DNA of 64,000 nucleotides from NCBI RefSeq assembly GCF_019236475.1, contig NZ_JAFAIX010000003.1, forward strand, positions 186,001 through 250,000, read 5' to 3'. Numbering within the stretch: position 1 is the stretch's first letter; every line of letters starts with the position of its first letter. Of this stretch, positions 37,524-46,206 are shown piece after piece. The notes under the pieces were generated by a model that had not been told where the DNA came from, did no database searches, and worked only from the letters and a program-made list of their open reading frames with translations. This DNA is from Chitinophaga sp. (GTDB lineage: Bacteria > Bacteroidota > Bacteroidia > Chitinophagales > Chitinophagaceae). The translations under genes and the position numbers were made by a program.

Positions 37524-38717
37524 TCAAACAGGGTTATTCCCTTTTTTCAATACGAATTCGGAATACAGCAGGTAAGCACCAGTGATCACTACTTTCTCTC
37601 CAGATGTTAATCCACTTACAATTTCTACCTTGTCAAAACTCTCCATACCTGTCACCACTTTGCGCGGCACAAACTTCCCTTTGGCAGTTTCTATCCATAT
37701 ATGCGCGCCTTTACCATCTCGTATTACGGCATCTGTAGGTAAACTGAGTACGGCATCTTTACTTTGCATCGGCAAGAATATCACCGCCTGTAATCCCGGC
37801 TGCCATTCATTTTCCGGGTTATTGACAGTCCCGCGTATCTGCATCAATTGACTACCACTTTGCAATACAGGATTGATGAACTGTATGGTCATAGTATGCG
37901 GTTGCTCCCGCCCTGCTATCATTACTTTCACTTGTTGTCCCGGTTTCACGCTGGCAGCCTCATTGGGATACACATCCGCTTCTACCCATAACTGCTGATA
38001 AGATTCCACGCGCATCACCACTCCACCTTCCAATACGTACTGGCCCTCTGTCACAGAGAGCTCGGCCACCACGCCATTCACGGTAGCAGGATAGGTGACA
38101 TATGGATTCACTCGTTGCTGTTGTACCAACTGATTGATCTGGGCGTCTGACTGGTCATACAATTGCAGTTTGCCTCTGGCAGCCTTTTCTATCTGACGAA
38201 AACGCGCATCATCCGGAAACTGCTTTACCTGCGCTACTGCCAGCAAATATTCCTGTTGCAATGCCGCCAGTTGTTCTGAATATATTTTATACAACGGCTG
38301 TCCTTTATTCACCTTCACCCCTGTTTCCTTCACGTACAATGCTTCTACCCTTCCGGCTACTCTACTAGAAATAACCGCCGTTTCTTCAGGATCTGTAACC
38401 AGTCGCCCATTCAATTGGCGATAGCTGGATAAATCACTCGCCCCTGCTATCATGGTGGTAATATTGGCCAGGGTCATCTGGCTTTCTCCAAGTGTGAGCG
38501 AAGCATCTTTGCTGTTCTTGTCGAATGGCACCAGGTCCATCGCACAGATGGGACAGGTACCGGGTTTATCCTGCACCACTTGCGGATGCATCGGGCAGGT
38601 ATACGTTTGTTTCGCAACTCCCGTCTGCCCCTTATTACTATCTTTGCAGGCTGTCAGCAGGATGGTAGGCATCAGCCCAGCGAGTGCAACGACTTTCAAA
38701 AATTTTTTCCTTTCCAT
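37524..38717 (-). CDS. RND efflux periplasmic adaptor with N-terminal heavy-metal-binding domain (CusB-like)
   Basis: The 397-residue lipoprotein (lipobox LLTAC) carries the heavy-metal-binding domain YTCPMHPQVVQDKPGTCPIC near residues 39-58, then the adaptor hairpin and barrel domains (SRVAGRVEALYVKETGVKV, GVVAELSVTEGQYVLEGG). It links the inner-membrane pump to the TolC-like channel. It starts 2 bases after the previous adaptor stop. Confidence 0.92.
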   Translation of the reverse strand: MERKKFLKVVALAGLMPTILLTACKDSNKGQTGVAKQTYTCPMHPQVVQDKPGTCPICAMDLVPFDKNSKDASLTLGESQMTLANITTMIAGASDLSSYRQLNGRLVTDPEETAVISSRVAGRVEALYVKETGVKVNKGQPLYKIYSEQLAALQQEYLLAVAQVKQFPDDARFRQIEKAARGKLQLYDQSDAQINQLVQQQRVNPYVTYPATVNGVVAELSVTEGQYVLEGGVVMRVESYQQLWVEADVYPNEAASVKPGQQVKVMIAGREQPHTMTIQFINPVLQSGSQLMQIRGTVNNPENEWQPGLQAVIFLPMQSKDAVLSLPTDAVIRDGKGAHIWIETAKGKFVPRKVVTGMESFDKVEIVSGLTSGEKVVITGAYLLYSEFVLKKGNNPV

Positions 38718-38719
38718 AA

Positions 38720-39916
38720 TTACTGCTGTTTATCAGTGCTGACTGTTTTAATAAAACTTTCACTATCCACGAGATAAGCCGCATTGGCAGCGATTTCCCA
38801 ATCACTGATGTTGGTATTCACCTGTATTTGGTCATCTGCTTGTGCGCCGGTTTTGACGACTACCGGCACATACACGCCTTTCTCTTTTTTGAAGACGATC
38901 GATTCATTTCCCAAACGCCAGACTGCGGCTTTCGGTAGCCACCAGCCCGATGTGTAGACTACTGGTATATTAGCCGTCATCAACATGCCAGGTCGTTGTT
39001 CATGCCCTTGGAGATACACTCTTACTACCGTGAAATTCTGGCCATTGCGGAACACTGGTTCGATCAAACCTATCTTTACAGTATGCATATTATTTTGATC
39101 TCCCGCAGGATGAAACAGCAACTGTTGGCCCACTTTCACCGTGGTAGCCAATGTTGGCGGAAAGGAGAATTCAGCTACCAGGTCTTCCGCCGTATAGATG
39201 GTAAACAAGGATTGTCCGGCACTCACATACTGTCCTTCTCGCAGCATAACAGGTGTGGTCGCTGGCGATGCGCTGGTTTTCAGCGTGGTTGGAGCTGATC
39301 CCCCTCCCATACTAGACATGCCATCTCCACCGCTAGCCGTTGCTGGAGCGGCCACCGAAGCGGTCGTGGCTGCTGCCGCTGTTTTCTCCAAAATATAGCC
39401 GTTGCCGTTAGCATATACCGGTACACGATATAAAATATTGCCAGTGGCCAATACTTGCGTGATTTGGGAAGACGCCATACCCATTAGTTGCAATCTTTCC
39501 TTCGCAGCAGCGAGTAACTCCGGATGCTGACGGGCCACCAGCAGTAGCTCTCGCTGTGCTGCTGCCAGATCGGGCGCATATATCTCCATCATCAACTGCC
39601 CCTTTCTAACTGGCTGATAATTGTATTTTATTAGCAGTCGCTCTACTCTTCCTCCTACCCTACTAGCAATACTGATCTGGTTACGGGTATCATAATTAAT
39701 CACCCCATTGACGGTAGCCGTTACAATCCGAGTACCCGTTTGCGCTTTGATCACCGGAATAGTAGCTACTACCTGCGCATTTACAGGCTTTGCCAATGCT
39801 GCGGTACTGCTGTCTACCGGCGCTTCTTTATGCGCAGTAGCATGTTGCGCCTCCGGTGTAGTACATGCGCTGAAAGCAGCCAGCAGGAATATATTAGCGA
39901 TATAATTGTTTGTCAT
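38720..39916 (-). CDS. RND efflux periplasmic adaptor (second CusB-like subunit)
   Basis: The 398-residue lipoprotein (lipobox FSAC) has an adaptor domain order: GRVERLLIKYNYQPVRKGQL, ELLLVARQHPELLAAAKERL, then a barrel half with LREGQYVSAGQSLFTIYTAE. A Met- and Gly-rich loop (GGDGMSSMGGGSAP) may bind metal. It overlaps the TolC-like gene by 23 bases. Two adaptors in series suggest one of them is auxiliary. Confidence 0.9.
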   Translation of the reverse strand: MTNNYIANIFLLAAFSACTTPEAQHATAHKEAPVDSSTAALAKPVNAQVVATIPVIKAQTGTRIVTATVNGVINYDTRNQISIASRVGGRVERLLIKYNYQPVRKGQLMMEIYAPDLAAAQRELLLVARQHPELLAAAKERLQLMGMASSQITQVLATGNILYRVPVYANGNGYILEKTAAAATTASVAAPATASGGDGMSSMGGGSAPTTLKTSASPATTPVMLREGQYVSAGQSLFTIYTAEDLVAEFSFPPTLATTVKVGQQLLFHPAGDQNNMHTVKIGLIEPVFRNGQNFTVVRVYLQGHEQRPGMLMTANIPVVYTSGWWLPKAAVWRLGNESIVFKKEKGVYVPVVVKTGAQADDQIQVNTNISDWEIAANAAYLVDSESFIKTVSTDKQQ

Positions 39917-41147
39917 AGTCTACTATCATTTCATAGAGTTTCTGTTTTTCATCCAGCACATTGGCCTGCATCATAGTGAGCGCCTCCCAGGCATCAATCA
40001 CTGCACTAAGTGCTAATTTGTTTTCCTGGTAATTCAGGAAATTGGCGTCCAGCGTTTGTTTTAATGCTGGAATAACTTTCTCTTCCATGGCAGTGATTCT
40101 TTGCTGCATCGATTGTATTTCATACTGCATGCCGTACAGCATCCCTTGCGTTTCCTGCAACATGGCGGATTTCTCTTTTTCCATCGCCTGGATTTCATAC
40201 TGCATCGCCTTTATACCAGACTTATACATGCGGGAAGACCACGGCACAATTGGTATACTCACCATTCCCATCACACTAAAAGCTTTGGGCATCATCTCCC
40301 CTAATGGCGACATATGATCAAATCGCAAACGGAAATCCGGTTTCTTCTCCGTTTTCATACTCTCAATATTAAATTGCATGGAACGTATGCTCTCATTCAT
40401 TTTCAACACATCCCCTCTTACGGTAGATAATACTGCCGTATCATACGTTGACGCCTGTACGAAAGCTGGTTGCAAAGTGGTATCGATCTCAAACTGTTGA
40501 TTGCCGGGCACATTCATCAAACTATTTAGCCAGGATCTAGACTTCGCAATCGTGCCTTCCTGCATACGAATCATATTGCGGTTGTCTTCAATCTTTGCTG
40601 CTGCACGAAATACGCCACTCAACTGTGATTGATTATAAGGAAAACGCACCTCTTCGATTTTCTTCATCGTCTGCATGATCTTTTCATTTTCCTGCAGCAC
40701 GGATATACGTTGTTTGGCCACTAACCAGCCATAGTAAAGGCGTTTCGCCTGGTAACGTAGTTCGTTGAGTGTTACCTCTCTCGTAGCGCGTTCTACGTTT
40801 CCTTGGGAAGCGATGTATTGCTTCTTGGCATGTAGCTTGGCGGGATTAGGAATATCCTGTTCCAATTGTAACATCAAACTTCCTTTATCTCTTTCGTCCA
40901 TTACTTTCTGACCAGGATAAGGCGTCATAAATGTTCCCACTCCCACCATGGGCGCCATCCAGGAGGTGGCAGCATCTGCGTTATAACGATAGCTTTCCGC
41001 TTTCAGTTGGTAGGATTGTAGTAATACGTTGTTTCTGTCTACTCGCTGCAAGACAGTATCCAGTCGTAGTACCGGAGCCTGTTGCGCCCATGCTGGCGCG
41101 GCTCCGAGGAGGAACAACCAAAATATATGTTTAGTGATGTACTTCAT
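39894..41147 (-). CDS. TolC family outer-membrane channel
   Basis: The 417-residue protein has a signal peptide (HIFWLFLLGAAPAWAQ) and the OEP helical repeats: LEQDIPNPAKLHAKKQYIAS near the first hairpin and LYGMQYEIQSMQQRITAMEE near the second. It forms the outer-membrane tunnel of the pump. ATG 41147 overlaps the end of the RND C-half by 17 bases; an upstream in-frame start is less likely because it delays the signal peptide. Confidence 0.92.
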   Translation of the reverse strand: MKYITKHIFWLFLLGAAPAWAQQAPVLRLDTVLQRVDRNNVLLQSYQLKAESYRYNADAATSWMAPMVGVGTFMTPYPGQKVMDERDKGSLMLQLEQDIPNPAKLHAKKQYIASQGNVERATREVTLNELRYQAKRLYYGWLVAKQRISVLQENEKIMQTMKKIEEVRFPYNQSQLSGVFRAAAKIEDNRNMIRMQEGTIAKSRSWLNSLMNVPGNQQFEIDTTLQPAFVQASTYDTAVLSTVRGDVLKMNESIRSMQFNIESMKTEKKPDFRLRFDHMSPLGEMMPKAFSVMGMVSIPIVPWSSRMYKSGIKAMQYEIQAMEKEKSAMLQETQGMLYGMQYEIQSMQQRITAMEEKVIPALKQTLDANFLNYQENKLALSAVIDAWEALTMMQANVLDEKQKLYEMIVDYDKQLYR

Positions 41148-43065
41148 GAATTTCCAGTTTACCATGCTTGCGTAATTCAAATTCTTTTGTCATGAGGAAA
41201 ATCAAAGGCGTTACCAACAGGATATGCGTAGAAGAAGTCAATACCCCGCCAATCATAGGCAACACAATTGGTTTCATAACATCTGTACCTACTCCCCTGG
41301 CCCATAATACCGGCACCAGTCCAAAGAGGGATACACATACTGTCATCAACTTAGGACGCAATCGTTTCGCGGCGCCATAGATAACATATTCTCGCAGGTC
41401 ATCTCTGGTAATGGTTTCCGACGAATTGCCTTTTAATTTCACCAGTTGGTGCATGGCATCATTGAGATAGATGACCATCACAATCCCCGTTTCCACAGCA
41501 ATCCCAAATAGTGCTATAAAGCCCACGGCTACTGCCACAGAGAGATTGACGCCCCAGAAATAAATCATGTAAGCCCCACCAATCAATGCAAACGGTACCG
41601 TAATCAAACTCAGGAATGCTTCCCTGACAGATTTAAATGCGAAGTAAAGGGAGAAGAAAATTATCACTAGCACTATAGGCGCAATCCACATCAAGGTGTG
41701 TTGTCCGCGGATGAGGTTTTCATATTGTCCGCTCCATTCCAGGTAATAACCCGCTGGCAGTATGCCTTTGGCCTTACTCATCTTAGCGATGGCATCCTGC
41801 ACTGTACTTCCCAAATCACGACCACGGACATTGAACAGTACAGCTCCGCGCAGCATCGCGTTATCCGAGGTAATCATCGGAGGGCCGTCTTCAAACTGTA
41901 CATCCGCTACGGCGGATAGTGGTACTTCTCCCGCTCCCGGCGACATCAACGGGATTCGACGGATATGTTCCACACTGTTGCGGTATTCCTGTGCCAGTCG
42001 CACACTAATAGAAAAACGCTGACGTCCTTCAATGGTATTGCCCACAGGAGCCCCTCCCAGCGCAGTCTCCACGGTCTGATTAACATCATCTACGGTGAGA
42101 CCATATCTCGCTAAATCGCCTCTTCTCACATTAATACTGAGGTATTTCCCACCTGTCACTGGTTCTACGTATAAGTCCATGATACCCGGCGTACCTTCCA
42201 GTTCTTTTCGCACACGCTCTGAAACAACCGCAATGGTATCGAGGTTTTGTCCGTATACTTTCACGCCAACGTCTGTACGAATACCAGTGGCCAACATGTT
42301 AATACGATTGATAATGGGTTGTGTCCAACCATTTACCACCCCTGGAATCTGTAACTTGGCATCTAGTTCATTGATGATATCTTTCTTGGTTTTCCCTTTA
42401 CGCCACTGGGTTTTAGGCTTCAGCATAATAATGGTTTCAATCATGCTGATAGGGGAATTATCTGTAGCAGTGCTAGCGCGACCCGCTTTCCCCAATACTT
42501 TGTCTACTTCTGGCACCGATTTAATAATACGATCCTGTACCTGCAAGATGCGCTTGGCCTCCGCATTGGATACATCCGGCAATGTGACTGGCATAAACAG
42601 AATGCTCTGTTCGTCCAATGGCGGCATGAATTCACTACCCAGACTGCGTAATAGCGGGATCGTGATGACCAGCGCAATCACATTTATAGCGATGGTGGTT
42701 TTCCGCCATTTCAAAACCGTTCTGATAACGGGTTCGTATATACGCTCCAGTACCCGGTTTACCGGGTTATGATTATCCGGGCGAAACTTACCTTTCATGA
42801 AGAAAGATATCAATACAGGCGCCAGGGTGATCACTAGGAGCGCATCTACGATCATGATGAATGTTTTCGTATAGGCGAGTGGGTGAAATAATTTCCCTTC
42901 CTGTCCGGTTAACATAAATACCGGAAGAAAGGAAGTAATGATAATAATCGTTGCGAAGAAAACGCCTCTGGACACCTGCTTGCTGGACTGTTCAATAATT
43001 TTCAGTCTTTCTTCCTCACTGATCCAATCGGGCGATTTGCGAAATATTTTTCTGAACCAATTCAT
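41131..43065 (-). CDS. CusA-type RND metal-efflux permease, C-terminal half
   Basis: The 644-residue protein begins in the linker after TM4 (MNWFRKIFRKSPDWISEEER), then has TM5-6 with FLPVFMLTGQEGKLF, the second periplasmic lobe and TM7-12 with GFIALFGIAVETGIVM and RGVGTDVMKPIVLPMIGG. The C-terminus is His-rich (EIHEVHH). It is the second half of a heavy-metal RND permease of about 1070 residues; the first half is the preceding gene. The start ATG follows the first stop by 2 bases. Both halves keep all family motifs. Confidence 0.9.
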   Translation of the reverse strand: MNWFRKIFRKSPDWISEEERLKIIEQSSKQVSRGVFFATIIIITSFLPVFMLTGQEGKLFHPLAYTKTFIMIVDALLVITLAPVLISFFMKGKFRPDNHNPVNRVLERIYEPVIRTVLKWRKTTIAINVIALVITIPLLRSLGSEFMPPLDEQSILFMPVTLPDVSNAEAKRILQVQDRIIKSVPEVDKVLGKAGRASTATDNSPISMIETIIMLKPKTQWRKGKTKKDIINELDAKLQIPGVVNGWTQPIINRINMLATGIRTDVGVKVYGQNLDTIAVVSERVRKELEGTPGIMDLYVEPVTGGKYLSINVRRGDLARYGLTVDDVNQTVETALGGAPVGNTIEGRQRFSISVRLAQEYRNSVEHIRRIPLMSPGAGEVPLSAVADVQFEDGPPMITSDNAMLRGAVLFNVRGRDLGSTVQDAIAKMSKAKGILPAGYYLEWSGQYENLIRGQHTLMWIAPIVLVIIFFSLYFAFKSVREAFLSLITVPFALIGGAYMIYFWGVNLSVAVAVGFIALFGIAVETGIVMVIYLNDAMHQLVKLKGNSSETITRDDLREYVIYGAAKRLRPKLMTVCVSLFGLVPVLWARGVGTDVMKPIVLPMIGGVLTSSTHILLVTPLIFLMTKEFELRKHGKLEIHEVHH

Positions 43066-43067
43066 AA

Positions 43068-44357
43068 TTACTTACTTTTTTGTTGATCCTGCCATTGCGC
43101 ATACCTTTCTGACAGGTGTTTGTAGGCATTTTCACTCATGATAATACCATTGTCTACAATCACCCCAATAGCCAAAGCAATCCCTGTGAGCGACATGATA
43201 TTGGAAGAAATACCGAAGGCATTTAACAGCAGAAAGCTGGCGGCCAGTGTTACAGGGATTTGAATGATTATGCTGAGGGCACTCCGCCAGTGGAAGAGAA
43301 AAATAATCACGACGATAGACACTACTATCATTTCTTCTAGGAGCGTGTGTTTGATGGAATCAACGGATTCGCGTATCAAATCGCCTCTGTCGTATACAAT
43401 ATCGAATTTGACGCCTTCCGGAAATCCTTTCGCCACTTCCTTCATTTTCTGTTTCACCTTTTCAATGACTGCATCGGCATTTTGACCGTAGCGCATCACT
43501 ACGATACCGCCTACACGTTCGCCTTCTCCATCCTGGTCGAAAATACCGAGGCGAGTTTCGCCCGTCATCTGTACAGCGGCAACATCCGCCACCCGAATAG
43601 GAATAGAGTTCTGCGTTTTAACCGGTATATTTTCGATCTCGGCTACCGATTTCAAATAACCAGCCGTTTTAATGATATAGCCGATATCGCTGATTTCAAA
43701 TTTGCGGCCACCAGATTCGTTGTTATTGGTGCGCACCGCATTAATCACATCTGCGGCAGAGAGGCGGTAATAAAGGAGTTTATTCGGGTCTACTGTGATC
43801 TGATATTGTTTTTGAAATCCGCCGAAAGAGGCGATTTCACTCACGCCTTCTACATTCTGGAGGGCGAATTTCACGTACCAGTCTTGCAGTGCGCGTTGCT
43901 CGCCCAGATCCATTTTGGGTGCATCCAGCGTATACCAAAGTATATGTCCTACGCCGGTACCATCGGGGCCGAGCTGAGGTGTAACGCCGGTTGGCAGGGA
44001 ACGGGATACAGTACTCAAACGTTCTAGTACGCGTTCACGCGCCCAGTATACATCCACATCATCTTTGAAGATGACATAAATGAAGCTCATACCGAACATG
44101 GAGGAGCCGCGGACATACTTGATTTGTGGAAGTCCCTGCAGGTTGGTTACCAGCGGATAAGTAATCTGATCTTCGATCAGTTGGGGGCCACGCCCCATCC
44201 ATTCCGTAAATACGATCACCTGATTTTCAGAGAGATCAGGGATAGCGTCTATCGGATTCTTCTTTATGGCGAAAATACCCCATACAAATAGGGCTGCCGC
44301 CATCACCAGTACAATAAACCGGTTTTTTAACGACCATTCAATAATGCGGTGTACCAT
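43068..44357 (-). CDS. CusA-type RND metal-efflux permease, N-terminal half
   Basis: The 429-residue protein has TM1 (FIVLVMAAALFVWGIFAI), the first porter lobe (DLSENQVIVFTEWMGRGPQ, PQLGPDGTGVGHILWYTL) and TM2-4 with the proton-relay aspartate Asp402 in IGVIVDNGIIMSENAYKHL. It then stops in the cytoplasmic linker at a TAA. Normally the chain continues to over 1000 residues. The C-terminal half is encoded immediately downstream in another frame. The terminal DQQKSK extension appears added at the break. Confidence 0.9.
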   Translation of the reverse strand: MVHRIIEWSLKNRFIVLVMAAALFVWGIFAIKKNPIDAIPDLSENQVIVFTEWMGRGPQLIEDQITYPLVTNLQGLPQIKYVRGSSMFGMSFIYVIFKDDVDVYWARERVLERLSTVSRSLPTGVTPQLGPDGTGVGHILWYTLDAPKMDLGEQRALQDWYVKFALQNVEGVSEIASFGGFQKQYQITVDPNKLLYYRLSAADVINAVRTNNNESGGRKFEISDIGYIIKTAGYLKSVAEIENIPVKTQNSIPIRVADVAAVQMTGETRLGIFDQDGEGERVGGIVVMRYGQNADAVIEKVKQKMKEVAKGFPEGVKFDIVYDRGDLIRESVDSIKHTLLEEMIVVSIVVIIFLFHWRSALSIIIQIPVTLAASFLLLNAFGISSNIMSLTGIALAIGVIVDNGIIMSENAYKHLSERYAQWQDQQKSK

Positions 44358-44506
44358 ATGAATGCTTTACCGGAAGCAAGTCATGCCAATGCATCACATG
44401 CCCGGAGAACGGGATTAGTTACTGAAAAAATCTTGTAATGATTTAGGGAGACACGTGCGTACGTAGCGGAAAGGGTAATCAGTTGTACGCCGTTAATAAC
44501 GGGGAA

Positions 44507-44905
44507 TCATATACGAAAAGTACAATGCAGAATATAGGGAGATATCTTACTATCATAAGGCGGCGCATGTGTTGCCGGATACTCCCTTGCAGGATGAATT
44601 GCCTGCACTGGTGGCAGACTCGCATATTGGAACGGCACCGCCAGCGCAGGAAGTTGTACCAGGTGAATGTTGTTATCATTCAGTTGCTGATCCTTTTCTA
44701 GCTTTACGGTTTTATGTTCATCGCGACAGCATTTCTTCTTGCAGCTTTTCTGTATGGCTGGTGTACATTTTCCGCACTTATTGGTTTCGCTCGGCCATAA
44801 TTGTACATCCGCCAGTTTACCGCCGCAGTAATGTATGCGAACAGTAGCGCCAGTGGATGTTCCCAGGCAGAGAACCGCTAGTATCAGTGCGAAAATTTTC
44901 TTCAT
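44507..44905 (-). CDS. HYC_CC_PP family small secreted protein
   Basis: The 132-residue protein has a signal peptide (ALILAVLCLGTSTGA), then the two motifs that name the family: HYCGGKL and CKKKCCRDEH. Its spaced cysteines and histidines suggest periplasmic metal binding. It lies 149 bases before the RND permease on the same strand and is very likely part of the same copper or metal resistance island. Confidence 0.85.
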   Translation of the reverse strand: MKKIFALILAVLCLGTSTGATVRIHYCGGKLADVQLWPSETNKCGKCTPAIQKSCKKKCCRDEHKTVKLEKDQQLNDNNIHLVQLPALAVPFQYASLPPVQAIHPAREYPATHAPPYDSKISPYILHCTFRI

Positions 44906-44989
44906 TGGGGCAAAAGTAAGCGCGACCCTCAGAAAAAATGTTACATAATTTTGGGAAAGATTTACATTTTTATCGGGAAGACCTATACG

Positions 44990-45023
44990 AAAAACTCCCC
45001 AGTGAGAACACCGAGGAGTTTTT
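44990..45023. terminator. Terminator between the MarR operon and the HYC gene
   Basis: AAAAACTCC and GGAGTTTTT form a 9-bp stem with a 16-base loop, with A and T runs on both sides. It lies about 110 bases after the MarR stop. Confidence 0.75.
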
Positions 45024-45131
45024 ATATCATCTGTATAACAACCTTTATGAATCGTCTCTTATTTGCCTATGAAACAGGTTGTTATTCGCTGATCAAATAT
45101 CATGAGTAATTCTGTTTACTTTCTGTACAGC

Positions 45132-45602
45132 CTACAGGCCCCTTTCCCGCTCAAAAAATCCTTTTTGCTCCATTTGCTGCTCTACTTCATGGATGGCCGC
45201 CATCAAGTTATTCTCTGTATGTAACAAGGAAGTAAGGGCTTGTTGCATTCTTTTCCATACCGGCTTCATTTGCTGTATCAGCTCCTCTCCCTTCTCTGTC
45301 AGCGATAGCAATCGTTTCCGCTCATCCTGCTTATCTTTTTTAGAGCGGATAAGCTTTTCTTTTTCCAGCTCCTTCAATAAACTGATGGTAGACGGATGGG
45401 TATAGCCTATCTCCACCGCTATCTCCATTACACTGAGCTGCCCTTTCTGTTGGAGGGTATAGATCACCGGGAACCACTTCGGCTCAAATTCAATCCCATG
45501 CGCCTTATATATCAACTGACCATCCTTCCGCAACTGATCCGCCAAGCGTTGCAGCCGAGTAGAAATTGCCAAGATACCCGAAGCATCTATTACATTACTC
45601 AT
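45132..45602 (-). CDS. MarR-family transcriptional regulator
   Basis: The 156-residue protein has the MarR winged helix: LSVMEIAVEIGYTHPSTISLL as helix-turn-helix and KKDKQDERKRLLSLTEKGEE as the wing. It is cotranscribed with the GNAT gene, 10 bases apart. An overlapping double palindrome upstream of the GNAT gene is a likely autoregulatory operator. Confidence 0.9.
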   Translation of the reverse strand: MSNVIDASGILAISTRLQRLADQLRKDGQLIYKAHGIEFEPKWFPVIYTLQQKGQLSVMEIAVEIGYTHPSTISLLKELEKEKLIRSKKDKQDERKRLLSLTEKGEELIQQMKPVWKRMQQALTSLLHTENNLMAAIHEVEQQMEQKGFFERERGL

Positions 45603-45612
45603 AATTTATCCT

Positions 45613-46104
45613 TTAAATATGCAGATGATAGAAAATACTATCTGCATTCATTCTGGGAAAATATGGCGGAAGATCGGACATTTCCATCTTTTGAAAGCCA
45701 TTGCGCTCATAAAATCGATGGGCCGCCTTCAACTGTTCCACTGTTCCGAGGTACAAATCTTCAATGCCTATCTCCCGACAATAGCCAATCAGGTGATCGA
45801 GCAGTCGCTGTGCCAGCCGTAACTCCCCTCCTCTGAACTCCTTCTTTACGAACATCTTACGGATAGCCCCCGCCTTATGCCCTGTGTTGATCAGGGCAAT
45901 TGTTCCTACCAGCTCCTCATCTGCAAATACGCCCCAGAATCCGCCCCCACCAGCATGATAGTTACTATTGATCGCTACTAGGTCTGGCTGATCTTCCAAG
46001 GTCACATTCACATTGAATTCTATGGTTTGAATAGGTATTATCAGGTTGATGACCGCAGGGGACGCGTCATCATGTACCGGCGCAATTTTTATTTCAGGTA
46101 TCAT
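45613..46104 (-). CDS. GNAT family N-acetyltransferase
   Basis: The 163-residue protein has the GNAT fold: FWGVFADEELVGTIAL (strands 2-4), IRKMFVKKEFRGGELRLAQR as motif A for acetyl-CoA binding, and AHRFYERNGFQKM as motif B. It acetylates an unknown small molecule or protein. It is the first gene of a MarR-controlled pair and is divergent from acetolactate decarboxylase. Confidence 0.9.
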   Translation of the reverse strand: MIPEIKIAPVHDDASPAVINLIIPIQTIEFNVNVTLEDQPDLVAINSNYHAGGGGFWGVFADEELVGTIALINTGHKAGAIRKMFVKKEFRGGELRLAQRLLDHLIGYCREIGIEDLYLGTVEQLKAAHRFYERNGFQKMEMSDLPPYFPRMNADSIFYHLHI

Positions 46105-46125
46105 AACTAAACAATTTATGTATAA

Positions 46126-46143
46126 AACTACGTAGTTAACTAC
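46126..46143. promoter_or_regulatory. Overlapping palindromes, candidate MarR operator
   Basis: AACTACGTAGTT (46126-46137) and GTAGTTAACTAC (46132-46143) are both perfect 12-bp palindromes sharing six bases. They lie 22 bases before the GNAT ATG and 64 before the budA-like ATG, between divergent genes. Confidence 0.65.
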
Positions 46144-46177
46144 ATAAATACAAAAATAAATTTCTCAGCAGGAATTT

Positions 46178-46185
46178 TATCTTTG
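46178..46185 (+). promoter_or_regulatory. -7 element of the acetolactate decarboxylase gene
   Basis: TATCTTTG fits the TAnnTTTG consensus exactly and lies 21 bases before ATG 46207. No clear TTG lies at the -33 position; the MarR-like palindromes are about 35 bases further upstream. Confidence 0.5.
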
Positions 46186-46206
46186 CTGTCCAAAATAAAT
46201 CTCCCC

